A stretch of 64,000 bases of DNA from Burkholderia sp. L27(2015). Its GTDB lineage: Bacteria > Pseudomonadota > Gammaproteobacteria > Burkholderiales > Burkholderiaceae. Where the stretch lies: NCBI RefSeq assembly GCF_009765705.1, contig NZ_LMUX01000024.1:26172-90171 (forward strand), written 5' to 3'. A program made the position numbers and the translations under genes. Shown here piece after piece: positions 35,961-46,408 of this stretch (position 1 is the first letter of the stretch; every line of letters begins with the position of its first letter). The notes beneath the pieces are model-generated. The model did not search any database, was not told where the DNA came from, and saw only the letters and a program-made list of their open reading frames with translations.

Positions 35961-37056
35961 CGGTTTGATCCGTCTTTATGTATCGAACGCGAAAATCAAA
36001 CGATTGTAGAGTCAGGGAATCCAGGTTTAGCGGGGCAGCTTGCATCGGAATTGGTTCATTCAATGTGAGCGGCGTTTCACTGGTTGCTGAAAATAGAGCC
36101 AATCCTACGCCTCGGGCAGCAGGCTTTTCTGAGGCAACGGGCAGCAAATTAGTTCCTGCGCCTTGGCCGTCTGGCGAGGTAATCGTTATCTGCATTGGAA
36201 TATTGTGAACATTTGGAAGACACGAAGCCTCGAAATGGGCGAGTTTCTCCCCTTTTGTGATTGCTGAGCCGTTTGCCTGAAGGTCGCTTGGCGAGATATT
36301 GCCAAGAGTGATAGTTTGCGCTTGGTAAGCAGGTGAAACGACGCAGGGAATCACAGTGATATGCGGCGCTCCCAACGGCCAAACCCGGGGGTAGACCATT
36401 GCAGTGCTGAAACTGAACGACATGTTCAAATTAAAACCTGATGTCCAACCGATGGGCCCGGGGCCATCGTAGGTCCAGACCCAACTAAACATCAGATCTC
36501 CTGGATCCAAATAAACTCCCCGCCGTCCGTTGCGGGCAGTGATCGGCAATAACAAGGGCTTGGCGAACACGCAGCCGCGAGCTAATTGGCCAGTGGAAAG
36601 GTCTCCTTGCTGGGTATATGGCATTGCGTCATTGAAGCGACACTTCTCTGAAAAGACCCGTTGACCTCTATAGGTCATCTCTATGCTCACAGAGGTGTTT
36701 GCGGCGTCGCCGCCGGGACCAATAGAATGGTTATGAGACTCAAACGTATCGCTTTTTTCCCCAAAATTCAAATCCAAATTGGGGGTGGGCATTTCATAGT
36801 AGTCAGGACTCTTATCATCGCAATCGGCAAACATCCCTGCAGTCGTGGGGTCAATATTGTCTGGAAGTAGAGTCCCTCGACCCTGATAGAGAATTGTGCC
36901 TGGCATCAGCGTAGGCGTCACTGTTATGGCGGTTGTGCCACTGATCCTATAGATATTGTCGAAAGGAGTACATCCAGTAGTCGTTGTTGTTTGACCAGCC
37001 GCGGATAAGGACAGCGTAATCGCCCAAGCGGTAAGTATTTTTCTGACAATGTTCAT
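35908..37056 (-). CDS. Two-domain fimbrial tip adhesin
   Basis: The 382-residue exported protein has a signal peptide (WAITLSLSAAGQ). Its N-terminal domain of about 210 residues carries Cys pairs (TGCTPFDN ... ADCDDKS; SEKCRFND ... ARGCVFAK), and its C-terminal domain is pilin-like (VIPCVVSPAYQAQTITLGN ... HFEASC ... ending LNISYL). This lectin-plus-pilin layout is that of FimH/PapG-type adhesins. It is read opposite to the pilin-chaperone-usher operon at 38.5-42.6 kb, which probably assembles it. Its 3' end lies within the aberrant tail of the truncated autotransporter frame, which places the deletion junction at about 35890-35910. The ATG at 37056 begins the signal peptide. Confidence 0.8.
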   Translation of the reverse strand: MNIVRKILTAWAITLSLSAAGQTTTTTGCTPFDNIYRISGTTAITVTPTLMPGTILYQGRGTLLPDNIDPTTAGMFADCDDKSPDYYEMPTPNLDLNFGEKSDTFESHNHSIGPGGDAANTSVSIEMTYRGQRVFSEKCRFNDAMPYTQQGDLSTGQLARGCVFAKPLLLPITARNGRRGVYLDPGDLMFSWVWTYDGPGPIGWTSGFNLNMSFSFSTAMVYPRVWPLGAPHITVIPCVVSPAYQAQTITLGNISPSDLQANGSAITKGEKLAHFEASCLPNVHNIPMQITITSPDGQGAGTNLLPVASEKPAARGVGLALFSATSETPLTLNEPIPMQAAPLNLDSLTLQSFDFRVRYIKTDQTVTAGSVSGSAWLNISYL

Positions 37057-38191
37057 TCGGTTTTTGTCTTTGTTCGAGGATATATTTGTTGGGGCACGCG
37101 TATCAGTGCCCCAGCAAACATCAAACGCCGGGATCATGCTGCGCTGCGCGACTGAACAGTGCGTAAGCAAGGCGACTGCTCGTAAAGACCACTGCCCATA
37201 AAGGATGGAATTATGACGTGTTCGAAGCGACCGCATAAGGTTAAACAGTCTGATTCTGTGTGTCGCCCAAGTTGTGTCGGCAGCCGTCTAATTTGATCTT
37301 TAGGTCGCGCTCAAATGGACGGCCGATAACCTGAAGCCTGTGCGCCGAAGTCGAATTAGGAAATAGATGTAGGCAATCCCGCCACACTGCCGGCCGCATC
37401 GGCAGCTCATTCATCCGTTACTCCCGAGACTCGAGCCGATGAATTTAGTCACGACCACCTCGATATACCTTGGAACAGTCGGAAGGAAGGAAAGCGGTGC
37501 CGACAACAGCGCATATATTGTTCGTGTACGACTCGGGACGAGCGATGCGTTCGAAGCGCTTTGCGCCAACAGCGACAGCATGGCTACGTTCGGTACGGTG
37601 GACGTACCATAGAGGATGTCGCCGATTGGTGGAACACGCGAGCCCGCGGTTTGTAGTTGCGGCGTCAGGTTCGGTGGGCCAGCGGTTGCACGTGCTATCA
37701 GTGTGGTCGTAAGAGCGCGCTTGCCGGGAAAGTGTTGGCGCAGCGCGTCTATGTTCAGGGCTACCACAGGCCGTCGCGCTTTTCAGGTAGCCTCCGGGCC
37801 GTGCTGCCCGAATGCGAGCAGCTGCCTCCACCAATCTAGAGGTTGTCAAGAAGCAGAGGTGCGTTCAAATCGCTCACCAGTATTGCTTTACGTCCCACAT
37901 AGTTGCTGGGCCGCAGCCAAGGACATCCGCGATTTCGCGCCGCACACGCTTAGTCGGTGCACCCACTATCGAAATTCTCAGCGCCGCATTAGCAACAATA
38001 GCACCAGGCATCCCGAGTCGCGTTTCTTACGAAGGTTAAATGGTCTTATTTTGTGCTCAACTAGCTGTGGCCAATGTGTAAATATTTACAGTGTGCGTTG
38101 CATTCACGGGAAGTCGCTCTTTCCCTACGAAAATACGATTAGTACTACGATATTTTTATTCAAGAAGAATTTTAATTTCAATATTTATACC
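37057..38191. other. Long intergenic region between adhesin and fimbrial operon
   Basis: A 1.1-kb divergent region. The only open frame I would keep in mind is minus-strand 37411-37767 (118 residues, LNIDALRQHFPGKRALTTTLIAR), but it has no recognisable domain or good ribosome site. The right part, 38040-38190, is AT-rich and is the likely promoter zone for the pilin operon. Confidence 0.4.
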
Positions 38192-38214
38192 TTTTAGGTT
38201 TTCTTAACCTAAAA
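38192..38214. promoter_or_regulatory. AT-rich inverted repeat upstream of the pilin operon
   Basis: TTTTAGGTT and AACCTAAAA form a perfect 9-bp inverted repeat with a 5-base spacer, 280 bases before the pilin start. It could be an operator for a fimbrial regulator or the end of an upstream transcript. Confidence 0.4.
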
Positions 38215-38493
38215 AATCGGACTGTTTGACCTATGAGCGGTGTGGGATGTCGAAGATAATCTCTGGCTTTGTCGGAAGTGACAATGCGATTTCGTTATGG
38301 TCAACGCGCTCGGTGTATTCGGAAAATTTATTGCTGCGGTGGGGCGACTTATGCAGCAAGCGCAGGACGCGTCCGGGCTTTCAGCAAGTCCGGTCCGCAA
38401 CGAACCCTCATGGCACTTCGGCGTCACGAGTAGGGCAAAGCCGCATCACGCGGCGAATTCTTTTAATTTAGTTGGATGTAGATAGAGGTTTAT

Positions 38494-39069
38494 ATGAAAA
38501 AGTTGTCTCGCACTCTTGTAACCCTGGGTGTACTGGGCGCATGTGCTGCTCCCATTTCATCTTTCGCCGCCGATGGCACGATCACCTTCGTGGGCTCGGT
38601 CATTTCTTCGACGTGTAACGTCAATAGCGCTGGCGCGGGCAATCAAGGCGATAAGACGGTTACCTTGCCGCCCGTCGCCGAAGACACACTTAAAAGTCCT
38701 GGAGCGGTTGCCGGCACCACCCCGTTGATTATCACGCTGCAGGGTTGCGGAAATGCTACGTATCACAATGCTTACGCTGTCTGGGAACTGAATAATGCAC
38801 CGGTCGACTTGAACGGCAATTTGCAAAACATTGCAACCACGCTCCCTGCAACAGGCGTTGCGATCCAGCTCTTGAACAACGGCCTTGTGCCGATCAACCT
38901 CCGGAACTCAAACAACGGCGTGCCGGGTCCCTCGACCGGGGAAACAGCGGCAACCCTTGATGCCTCCGGCAACGGAACACTCAACTATTACGCTCAGTAT
39001 TACGCCAACGCCGCTGCTGTGGCCGGTGCAGTAAGCAGCCGTATCCAGTTTTCCATCGCGTATCAATAA
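38494..39069 (+). CDS. Type 1-like major fimbrial subunit (pilin)
   Basis: The 191-residue protein has a signal peptide (VTLGVLGACAAPISSFA, cleavage before ADG near residue 26) and the pilin start DGTITFVGSVISSTCNV. One disulfide-forming Cys pair is visible (STCNV, LQGCGN). The C-terminal alternating strand (SSRIQFSIAYQ, penultimate Tyr) is recognised by the chaperone and replaced by the donor strand of the next subunit. It is first in an operon with chaperone and usher and is thus the shaft pilin. Confidence 0.93.
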   Translation: MKKLSRTLVTLGVLGACAAPISSFAADGTITFVGSVISSTCNVNSAGAGNQGDKTVTLPPVAEDTLKSPGAVAGTTPLIITLQGCGNATYHNAYAVWELNNAPVDLNGNLQNIATTLPATGVAIQLLNNGLVPINLRNSNNGVPGPSTGETAATLDASGNGTLNYYAQYYANAAAVAGAVSSRIQFSIAYQ

Positions 39070-39142
39070 GTCATTCGTACAGCGTTAATTGATGTCTTCG
39101 CGAGCGTGCCTAGTGGTGCGCTCGTTTTTAATGGTGTCCCTT

Positions 39143-39886
39143 ATGAAAGTCCGATCGGTCTTAGCTTGTAGCATCTTTTCCGCAGGGCTCTGCGCTAACC
39201 TCGCGCAAGCAAGCGTGACTATCAGCGGAACCCGAGTCATTTATCCGGCGGACTCGAACGAGGTCACTGTCAAGTTATCAAACGACAGCGATGTCCCGGC
39301 CCTCGTGGAAGCGTGGATAGACGACGGCGATTCAAAAGCCGCTCCCGAAAAAGTCGATGTGCCATTTAATATTGCGCCGCAATTGTTTCGGATCGAAGCA
39401 CACAAAAACCAATCGCTTCGTATCGTGTACACCGGCGAGGCGTTGCCGCAAGACCGGGAAAGCGTGTTCTGGCTCAATACATTGGATATACCGCCAAAGC
39501 CTAAACAGGAGGGGGATCGCAATGTGCTTCAGTTTGCGGTACGCACCCGCATCAAGCTGTTCTTTCGGCCTACAAAGCTTGGAGGTTCCCCGGAGGAAGC
39601 CGCAGCGAAGCTTGTTTGCAGCAGGGTTTTGAATGACAAGTCGGGAAAATTGACTCTCCGCTGCCAAAATTCCAGCCCGTACCACATCTCCGTTTCGGAG
39701 CTGTCTCTTATCTCGGCAGGGCAGAGCGTCAAGAATGACAGGGGCGGAATGATCAAGCCCAATGAAAGTTACGATTTTGAATTATCCAAATCATTGAGCG
39801 ATTCGGCCGCGCCAATAACGCTTCAGTACTTCGCCATTGACGATTATGGCAGCGCTCGGAAGTACGAGATGCCGCTCGACCGATAG
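39143..39886 (+). CDS. Fimbrial periplasmic chaperone (PapD/FimC-like)
   Basis: The 247-residue product has a signal peptide (LACSIFSAGLCANLAQA) and two Ig-like domains. Characteristic features are SGTRVIYPADSNEVTVKLSN in the first domain (strand A1, conserved Arg), the ESVFWLNTLDIPPKP motif at the domain junction, and the RIKLFFRP strand G1 region. These chaperones complete pilin folds by donor-strand complementation and deliver subunits to the usher. The ribosome site before the ATG at 39143 is weak; ATG 39131 is an alternative start. Located 73 bases after the pilin gene. Confidence 0.92.
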   Translation: MKVRSVLACSIFSAGLCANLAQASVTISGTRVIYPADSNEVTVKLSNDSDVPALVEAWIDDGDSKAAPEKVDVPFNIAPQLFRIEAHKNQSLRIVYTGEALPQDRESVFWLNTLDIPPKPKQEGDRNVLQFAVRTRIKLFFRPTKLGGSPEEAAAKLVCSRVLNDKSGKLTLRCQNSSPYHISVSELSLISAGQSVKNDRGGMIKPNESYDFELSKSLSDSAAPITLQYFAIDDYGSARKYEMPLDR

Positions 39887-39984
39887 TCAAGCCTGCACGT
39901 CGGCCGAAGACCATTCGTGCCGCGTTCTCCCTCAAGAATTTTAATCACCTGCCAACACGGTGGGCGATCTGACGTGTGTATCAA

Positions 39985-42576
39985 ATGAACCGAAGCATTC
40001 CGACACCGCGCATGCGACCCATCAGCGCAATTGTAGCCAGTTGCGTTGCAGCCACCTGCTCGCATGCGCAAGCCGATGATGCGGCGGTTCAGGTTGCGGA
40101 CGCCGAGTTCAGTTACGCATTTCTTCCGCAGGCCACGCGGCAGAGCGTGGACTTGAAACGGTTTTCGCATGGAAACCCCGTTATGCCTGGGACTTATCGT
40201 GCCGACATCTATATCAACGATGTCTGGGCTAGTCGCGAAGACATTGAATTCCGGGACGAACAAGGGGGCGAGAATGCGCGGCCGTGTCTATCGAGCGAGA
40301 TGCTCGATAAATTGGGTGTCGATTTTTCAAAATTTCCTAAACCGCCTGAAGTTACCGCTGGTGAGGCGTGCCGCGTGCCATCCGATCTAGTGCCGGGCTC
40401 CGTCGCTACTTTCGACCAAAGTGAGCAACGCCTGGACATCAGCGTGCCGCAGGCGTACATGAAGCGCTCCGCTCGCGGGTATGTCGATCCAAAAAACTGG
40501 GACCATGGCGTAACCGCAGGCTTCGTCAACTATAACGCCAACACGTTCCGGGTAAATGGCGGTGGTATAGCGTCCAACCAGGCGTACCTGGGTCTTAACA
40601 CGGGCTTGAACGTCGGTTCCTGGTATTTTGGGCATCAGTCGTCGCTTTCATCCGCTTCGGGGACCGGAACGAAATGGCAGGACATCGCGACCTATGTGAT
40701 GCATGACCTGCCTGGTCTGCATGCTCGCGTGACTCTCGGCGATACATTTACCAGTGGCGATTTGCTCGATAGCGTTGCCATACGCGGGGGCGTGCTGGCG
40801 ACCGACGATCGCATGCTGCCCGAATCGATGCGTGGATATGCGCCGGTGGTCCGCGGTATTGCCAACTCCAACGCAAAAGTCACCGTGCGGCAAAATGGCG
40901 TGCTCCTGTACGAGACGACGGTAGCGCCCGGACCCTTTCAAATCGACGACCTGTATCCCACGGGTTATGGTGGCGATCTAGACGTCATCATCACTGAATC
41001 GGACGGCAGCATACGCACTTTCCAGATGCCGTACGCAGCGGTGCCTCAGTCATTGCGTCCCGGTCAGTATCGATACAATGTGTCCGCGGGGCAGGTGCGT
41101 GCACACAACTTGTCGTCCGCACCCATCGTCGTCCAGGCTACGTTGCAGAGAGGGCTTAACAATACTTTCACGGGATATGTCGGCACAACGGCGTCGTCGG
41201 GGTATGCGTCGGCGCTTTTTGGCGTCGCCGCGAATACCTCCGTCGGGGCAATCGGTGCGGACATTACGTTTTCTGCAACCGAGGTTCCGGGGGAAAACCG
41301 CATGGTCGGACAGAGCGCTCGGCTCAGCTATAGCAAGTTGGTCAGCGCAACGAACACAAACTTCTCTCTCGCGGCGTATCGCTATTCCAGTAGTGGCTTT
41401 TTGAGCTTTAACGACGCTTTATATGTTCGAGATCAAGCAAGTCATCCGAAGTCAGATTCCTCGCCGATCGGCCGGCAACGCCACCAGTTGCAGTTGAACG
41501 TGAACCAGTCTCTGGGCCGATATGGATCCGTGTTTGCGAGCGGGTCAGTGCGGGACTATTGGAACAGCCGGGGCCGGGATGTCCAGTTTCAAGTTGGCTA
41601 CAGTGGCAGTATTTCTTCCGTCGGATACAGTCTGTCTGCAACGCGCACTCGAAACCTGTTTGGCAAAACGGATACCCAATACTTTGCTCAACTCTCGATC
41701 CCGTTGGGCCGCGGGTCGAGAATGTCGTCGCTGAACACCAGTGTTTCACGCCTCGGCGACAATACAAATATTCAGTCGACCTTGAGTGGTTCTTTCGGCA
41801 CAGCGAATTCGATTGGGTATAGCGTGTACGGCACACACTCGGCCGGCGCAAGCTCAAGCTATGGTGCAAGCGCAAACACGGCTTTGTCGTACGCAAACGT
41901 TGGCGCATCAGTCGGTCGGACTGGTAATCGAACACAGTCGTCTTTGAATGTCAGCGGCGGTATCGTCGCACATCCTGGCGGCGTGACATTTTCTCAATCG
42001 CTCGGAGACACGTTTGCCATTGTTCGGGCAAAGGGCGCGGAGGGCGCCGCTGTTGTCAATGCGCAGGGTGTGCATGTGAACCGTTTTGGTTACGCGGTAG
42101 TGCCTTATCTTTCTCCTTATTTGAATAACACCATTGAGATCGATCCCAAAGGGTCTTCGTTGAATGTACAGCTAAAGACCACGAGTGCTCGTGTTGCGCC
42201 ATTCGCAGGTGCTGCGGTAATGCTCAACTTCGATACCGAGGAGGGCCGTGCCTTCATCGTCAAAGCACATCGTAAAGACGGTGAGATGCTGCCTTTCGGC
42301 GCCTCCGTACTCGACGAAAGCGGTACGCCGGTCGGCACAGTCGGGCAAGCGAACCGTATTTTAGTGCGCTCGGACAAAGAATCCGGCGTGCTCAAAGTCC
42401 AATGGGGCAAAAACAGCAACCGTGAGTGCATGATCGGTTATCACTTGTCGAAGAAACAAACATCCAAGGGACGTGTGAAATTTGAAGTGATCAATGCACC
42501 TTGTGTCGAGCAGTTTGAAGCGAATGACACGGAACATCCCAAAGCGCTGATCTCGGAGAATCGACCCGGCGGATAA
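39985..42576 (+). CDS. Fimbrial outer-membrane usher (FimD/PapC-like)
   Basis: The 863-residue usher contains the N-terminal periplasmic domain (FSYAFLPQATRQSVDLKRFSHG after a signal peptide), the barrel with plug-containing middle (RGYAPVVRGIANSNAKVTVRQ), the typical PGPFQIDDLYPTG, and two C-terminal periplasmic domains (VVPYLSPYLNNTIEIDPKG; GAAVMLNFDTEEGRAFIVKA). It exports and orders chaperone-bound subunits across the outer membrane. It closes the pilin-chaperone-usher operon. Starts at ATG 39985 and GTG 39976 are equally weakly supported. A conserved C-terminal Cys pair (ECMIGYHL, NAPCVEQ) is present. Confidence 0.94.
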   Translation: MNRSIPTPRMRPISAIVASCVAATCSHAQADDAAVQVADAEFSYAFLPQATRQSVDLKRFSHGNPVMPGTYRADIYINDVWASREDIEFRDEQGGENARPCLSSEMLDKLGVDFSKFPKPPEVTAGEACRVPSDLVPGSVATFDQSEQRLDISVPQAYMKRSARGYVDPKNWDHGVTAGFVNYNANTFRVNGGGIASNQAYLGLNTGLNVGSWYFGHQSSLSSASGTGTKWQDIATYVMHDLPGLHARVTLGDTFTSGDLLDSVAIRGGVLATDDRMLPESMRGYAPVVRGIANSNAKVTVRQNGVLLYETTVAPGPFQIDDLYPTGYGGDLDVIITESDGSIRTFQMPYAAVPQSLRPGQYRYNVSAGQVRAHNLSSAPIVVQATLQRGLNNTFTGYVGTTASSGYASALFGVAANTSVGAIGADITFSATEVPGENRMVGQSARLSYSKLVSATNTNFSLAAYRYSSSGFLSFNDALYVRDQASHPKSDSSPIGRQRHQLQLNVNQSLGRYGSVFASGSVRDYWNSRGRDVQFQVGYSGSISSVGYSLSATRTRNLFGKTDTQYFAQLSIPLGRGSRMSSLNTSVSRLGDNTNIQSTLSGSFGTANSIGYSVYGTHSAGASSSYGASANTALSYANVGASVGRTGNRTQSSLNVSGGIVAHPGGVTFSQSLGDTFAIVRAKGAEGAAVVNAQGVHVNRFGYAVVPYLSPYLNNTIEIDPKGSSLNVQLKTTSARVAPFAGAAVMLNFDTEEGRAFIVKAHRKDGEMLPFGASVLDESGTPVGTVGQANRILVRSDKESGVLKVQWGKNSNRECMIGYHLSKKQTSKGRVKFEVINAPCVEQFEANDTEHPKALISENRPGG

Positions 42577-42612
42577 GCGATCGGCAGTGGCGGCGACGCT
42601 TGGATCCGCTTT
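42569..42612. terminator. Convergent terminator between usher and bkdB
   Basis: GCGGAT and ATCCGC pair (6 bp), with AGCG/CGCT pairing inside across a 1-2 base bulge and a 17-base loop. TTTATT follows on the plus strand. The usher stop codon lies in the left arm; bkdB ends 5 bases beyond. Confidence 0.5.
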
Positions 42613-42616
42613 ATTG

Positions 42617-43921
42617 CTACTCCACGAAAAGCATGGCAGGCTGCTCCAACAGTACGCGCACTGCCTGGATAAATTCCGCCGCATCGATGCCGTCGACAAC
42701 GCGGTGATCGAATGAGGATGAGAGGTTCATGAGTTTGCGCGCCACCACGGTGCCGTTACGAATCATGGGCCGCTCGATGATCCGATTCACACCCACGATG
42801 GCAACTTCGGGACGGTTGATGACTGGCGTGGTGACGATGCCGCCCAATGCCCCGAGGCTGGTAATCGTAATCGTCGCCCCCGAGAGTTCCTCGCGCTCGG
42901 CCCGGCCGTTACGCACTGCCTGGGCCAGCCGCGATATCTCGGCGCCTATCGACCACAGGTCGCGCGTTTCTGCATGGCGCAGTACCGGTACCATCAAACC
43001 CGCCTTACTTTGCGTGGCAACGCCGATATGCACGGCACCATAGCGCGTCACTACGCCAGCCTCGTCGTCAAAACGCGCATTGATCTGCGGGAAATCGCGC
43101 AATGCGATCGCCATGGCACGCGCCAGTAGCGGCAATACCGTCAGCCGGCCTCGCTCCTCGCCCCACTTCCGGTTCAATTGCGCACGCAGCTCTTCCAGCT
43201 CGGTGACGTCGATTTCCTCGACATAGCTGAAATGCGGAATGTGCCGCTTGGCCTCCTGCATTTTCTGCGCGATCTTTCGGCGTAATCCGATAACCGGCAC
43301 TGGGTCTTCGTTGTTGCGCTCTATGTAGCCCGTCCGCGCGGTGGCCGTGCCTGCTCGGCCTTGCAAATAGGTATCCAGATCTTCGTGCAGGATGCGGCCG
43401 GCCGGGCCCGTGCCGTGTAAGAGGCGCAGCTCGATGCCCAGATCTGAGGCGCGCTTGCGCACAGCGGGGGAGGCAAGGGCGTGTTCTCCCGGTGGGTGCG
43501 CGGCGGATACCGTATCCTGCGAGCCCTCGTCGGTCCTCGAAAGACGCTCGGTGACGTCGCTTGTGTCCTCGCTTGTCTCCGGGGATATGCCCTCGGTGAG
43601 GGTGTTCGGCGCTACCGCCTGAGCAATCTGCTCGGCGGCCATGGCGTTTTCCTGCACGTCGGTTTTCTGGTTACCCGCGCCCTCGATCTGCAATCGGATC
43701 AGCTCGCTCCCGACCGCTAGAAAGTTGCCCACGTCGCCACCTCGTGCAATCACCGTCCCGGCCACGGGCGACGGAATCTCGACTGTCGCCTTGTCGGTCA
43801 TGACATCTGCGAGCGCTTGGTCCTCGACCACCGTATCGCCGACATTCACATGCCAGGCTGCGAGCTCGACTTCGGCAATGCCTTCGCCGATATCTGGAAT
43901 CTTGATGACATGCATGCCCAT
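42617..43921 (-). CDS. bkdB: Branched-chain 2-oxoacid dehydrogenase E2 (dihydrolipoyl acyltransferase)
   Basis: The 434-residue E2 has one lipoyl domain (residues 1-80, lipoyl-Lys in VMTDKATVEIPSP), a linker, a peripheral-subunit-binding domain (SPAVRKRASDLGIELRLLHGTGPAGRI), and a catalytic acyltransferase domain ending with the HxxxDG active site (SFDHRVVDGIDA). It moves the branched acyl group to CoA in the BCKDH complex. The ATG at 43921 has GGAGGT 7 bases upstream and follows the E1beta stop by one base, so the genes are translationally linked. It is the last of three bkd genes; no E3 follows. Confidence 0.94.
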   Translation of the reverse strand: MGMHVIKIPDIGEGIAEVELAAWHVNVGDTVVEDQALADVMTDKATVEIPSPVAGTVIARGGDVGNFLAVGSELIRLQIEGAGNQKTDVQENAMAAEQIAQAVAPNTLTEGISPETSEDTSDVTERLSRTDEGSQDTVSAAHPPGEHALASPAVRKRASDLGIELRLLHGTGPAGRILHEDLDTYLQGRAGTATARTGYIERNNEDPVPVIGLRRKIAQKMQEAKRHIPHFSYVEEIDVTELEELRAQLNRKWGEERGRLTVLPLLARAMAIALRDFPQINARFDDEAGVVTRYGAVHIGVATQSKAGLMVPVLRHAETRDLWSIGAEISRLAQAVRNGRAEREELSGATITITSLGALGGIVTTPVINRPEVAIVGVNRIIERPMIRNGTVVARKLMNLSSSFDHRVVDGIDAAEFIQAVRVLLEQPAMLFVE

Positions 43922-43922
43922 C

Positions 43923-44966
43923 TCATACCTCCATGACGCGTTGCAGTGCTTCACCTACTCGGCGAGGTCCGGGAAAATACGCCCATTCCTGCGCATGCGG
44001 ATAGGGTGTGTCCCAACCGGTAACCCGTTCGACAGGCGCCTCCAAACTGTAGAAGCAATGTTCCTGCACCAGCGAGACGAGCTCCGCGCCGAAGCCGCAG
44101 GTACGGGTGGCTTCGTGTACCACCACGCAACGCCCGGTTTTCCGTACCGAGTTCACGATCGTGTCCAGATCCAGCGGCCAGAGACTACGCAAATCGATGA
44201 CCTCGGCGTCGATGCCGGTTTCCTCCGCGGCGGCCAGCGACACATAGACCGTCGTGCCGTAGGTCAACACCGTGACGGCTTCTCCGGGGCGCACAACAGC
44301 GGCGGACTCCAAGGCAACCGTGTAATAACCCTCGGGCACAGCGCTGGCGGGATGCTTGATCCAGGACGTGACCGGCCGCTCGTGATGTCCGTCAAACGGG
44401 CCGTTATAGAGACGCTTGGGTTCCAGAAAAATCACCGGATCGTCATTTTCGATCGCCGCGATCAGCAGGCCCTTTGCGTCGTACGGATTCGAGGGCATGA
44501 CCGTGCGCAAACCGCATACCTGGGTGAACATGGCCTCGGGGCTTTGACTATGGGTCTGCCCACCGTAGATACCGCCGCCGCACGGCATGCGTATCGTCAT
44601 AGGCGCGATGAATTCGGCCGCCGACCGGTAGCGCAAGCGCGCGGCCTCTGAAACGATCTGATCGGAAGCGGGGTAGAAATAATCGGCGAACTGAATTTCG
44701 CAGACGGGCCGCAAGCCATAGGCGCCCATACCCACGGCGACGCCCACGATGCCGCCTTCGGAAATGGGCGTATCGAATACGCGCGAGGTACCGTACTTGG
44801 TCTGCAAGCCTTCGGTACAGCGAAACACTCCGCCGAAGTAGCCGACGTCCTGCCCAAACACCACTACGTTGCCGTCGCGTTCGAGCATGACATCCATGGC
44901 CGAGCGCAAAGCCTGGATCAGGGTCATCGGCGTTGTGACCGGACCCGCCTCTTTTTCTGTAGCCAT
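43923..44966 (-). CDS. bkdA2: Branched-chain 2-oxoacid dehydrogenase E1 beta
   Basis: The 347-residue transketolase-like beta subunit includes GQDVGYFGGVFRCTEGLQ, the GGIVGVAVGMGAYGLRPVCEIQFADY region that completes the thiamine-diphosphate pocket, and a C-terminal domain with VIDLRSLWPLDLDT. It pairs with E1alpha to decarboxylate 2-oxo acids from Val, Leu and Ile. The start at 44966 lies two bases after the E1alpha stop (44969-44971), and its stop is adjacent to the bkdB start. Operon order alpha-beta-E2 is the standard bkd order. Confidence 0.94.
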   Translation of the reverse strand: MATEKEAGPVTTPMTLIQALRSAMDVMLERDGNVVVFGQDVGYFGGVFRCTEGLQTKYGTSRVFDTPISEGGIVGVAVGMGAYGLRPVCEIQFADYFYPASDQIVSEAARLRYRSAAEFIAPMTIRMPCGGGIYGGQTHSQSPEAMFTQVCGLRTVMPSNPYDAKGLLIAAIENDDPVIFLEPKRLYNGPFDGHHERPVTSWIKHPASAVPEGYYTVALESAAVVRPGEAVTVLTYGTTVYVSLAAAEETGIDAEVIDLRSLWPLDLDTIVNSVRKTGRCVVVHEATRTCGFGAELVSLVQEHCFYSLEAPVERVTGWDTPYPHAQEWAYFPGPRRVGEALQRVMEV

Positions 44967-44968
44967 GA

Positions 44969-46333
<1,365 letters not shown>

Positions 46334-46408
46334 TTACCACAGGGGATCACTACAGGGGGACGGATTGCCACAGCTGCTGCCGCCCACCCCCCTGTCATTC
46401 AACGGAAA

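Noticed and set aside
37411-37767. Minus-strand reading frame of 118 codons between adhesin and pilin genes
   Set aside because: No recognised domain, no convincing ribosome site, and it overlaps equally long frames on both strands; kept only as a note in the intergenic entry.
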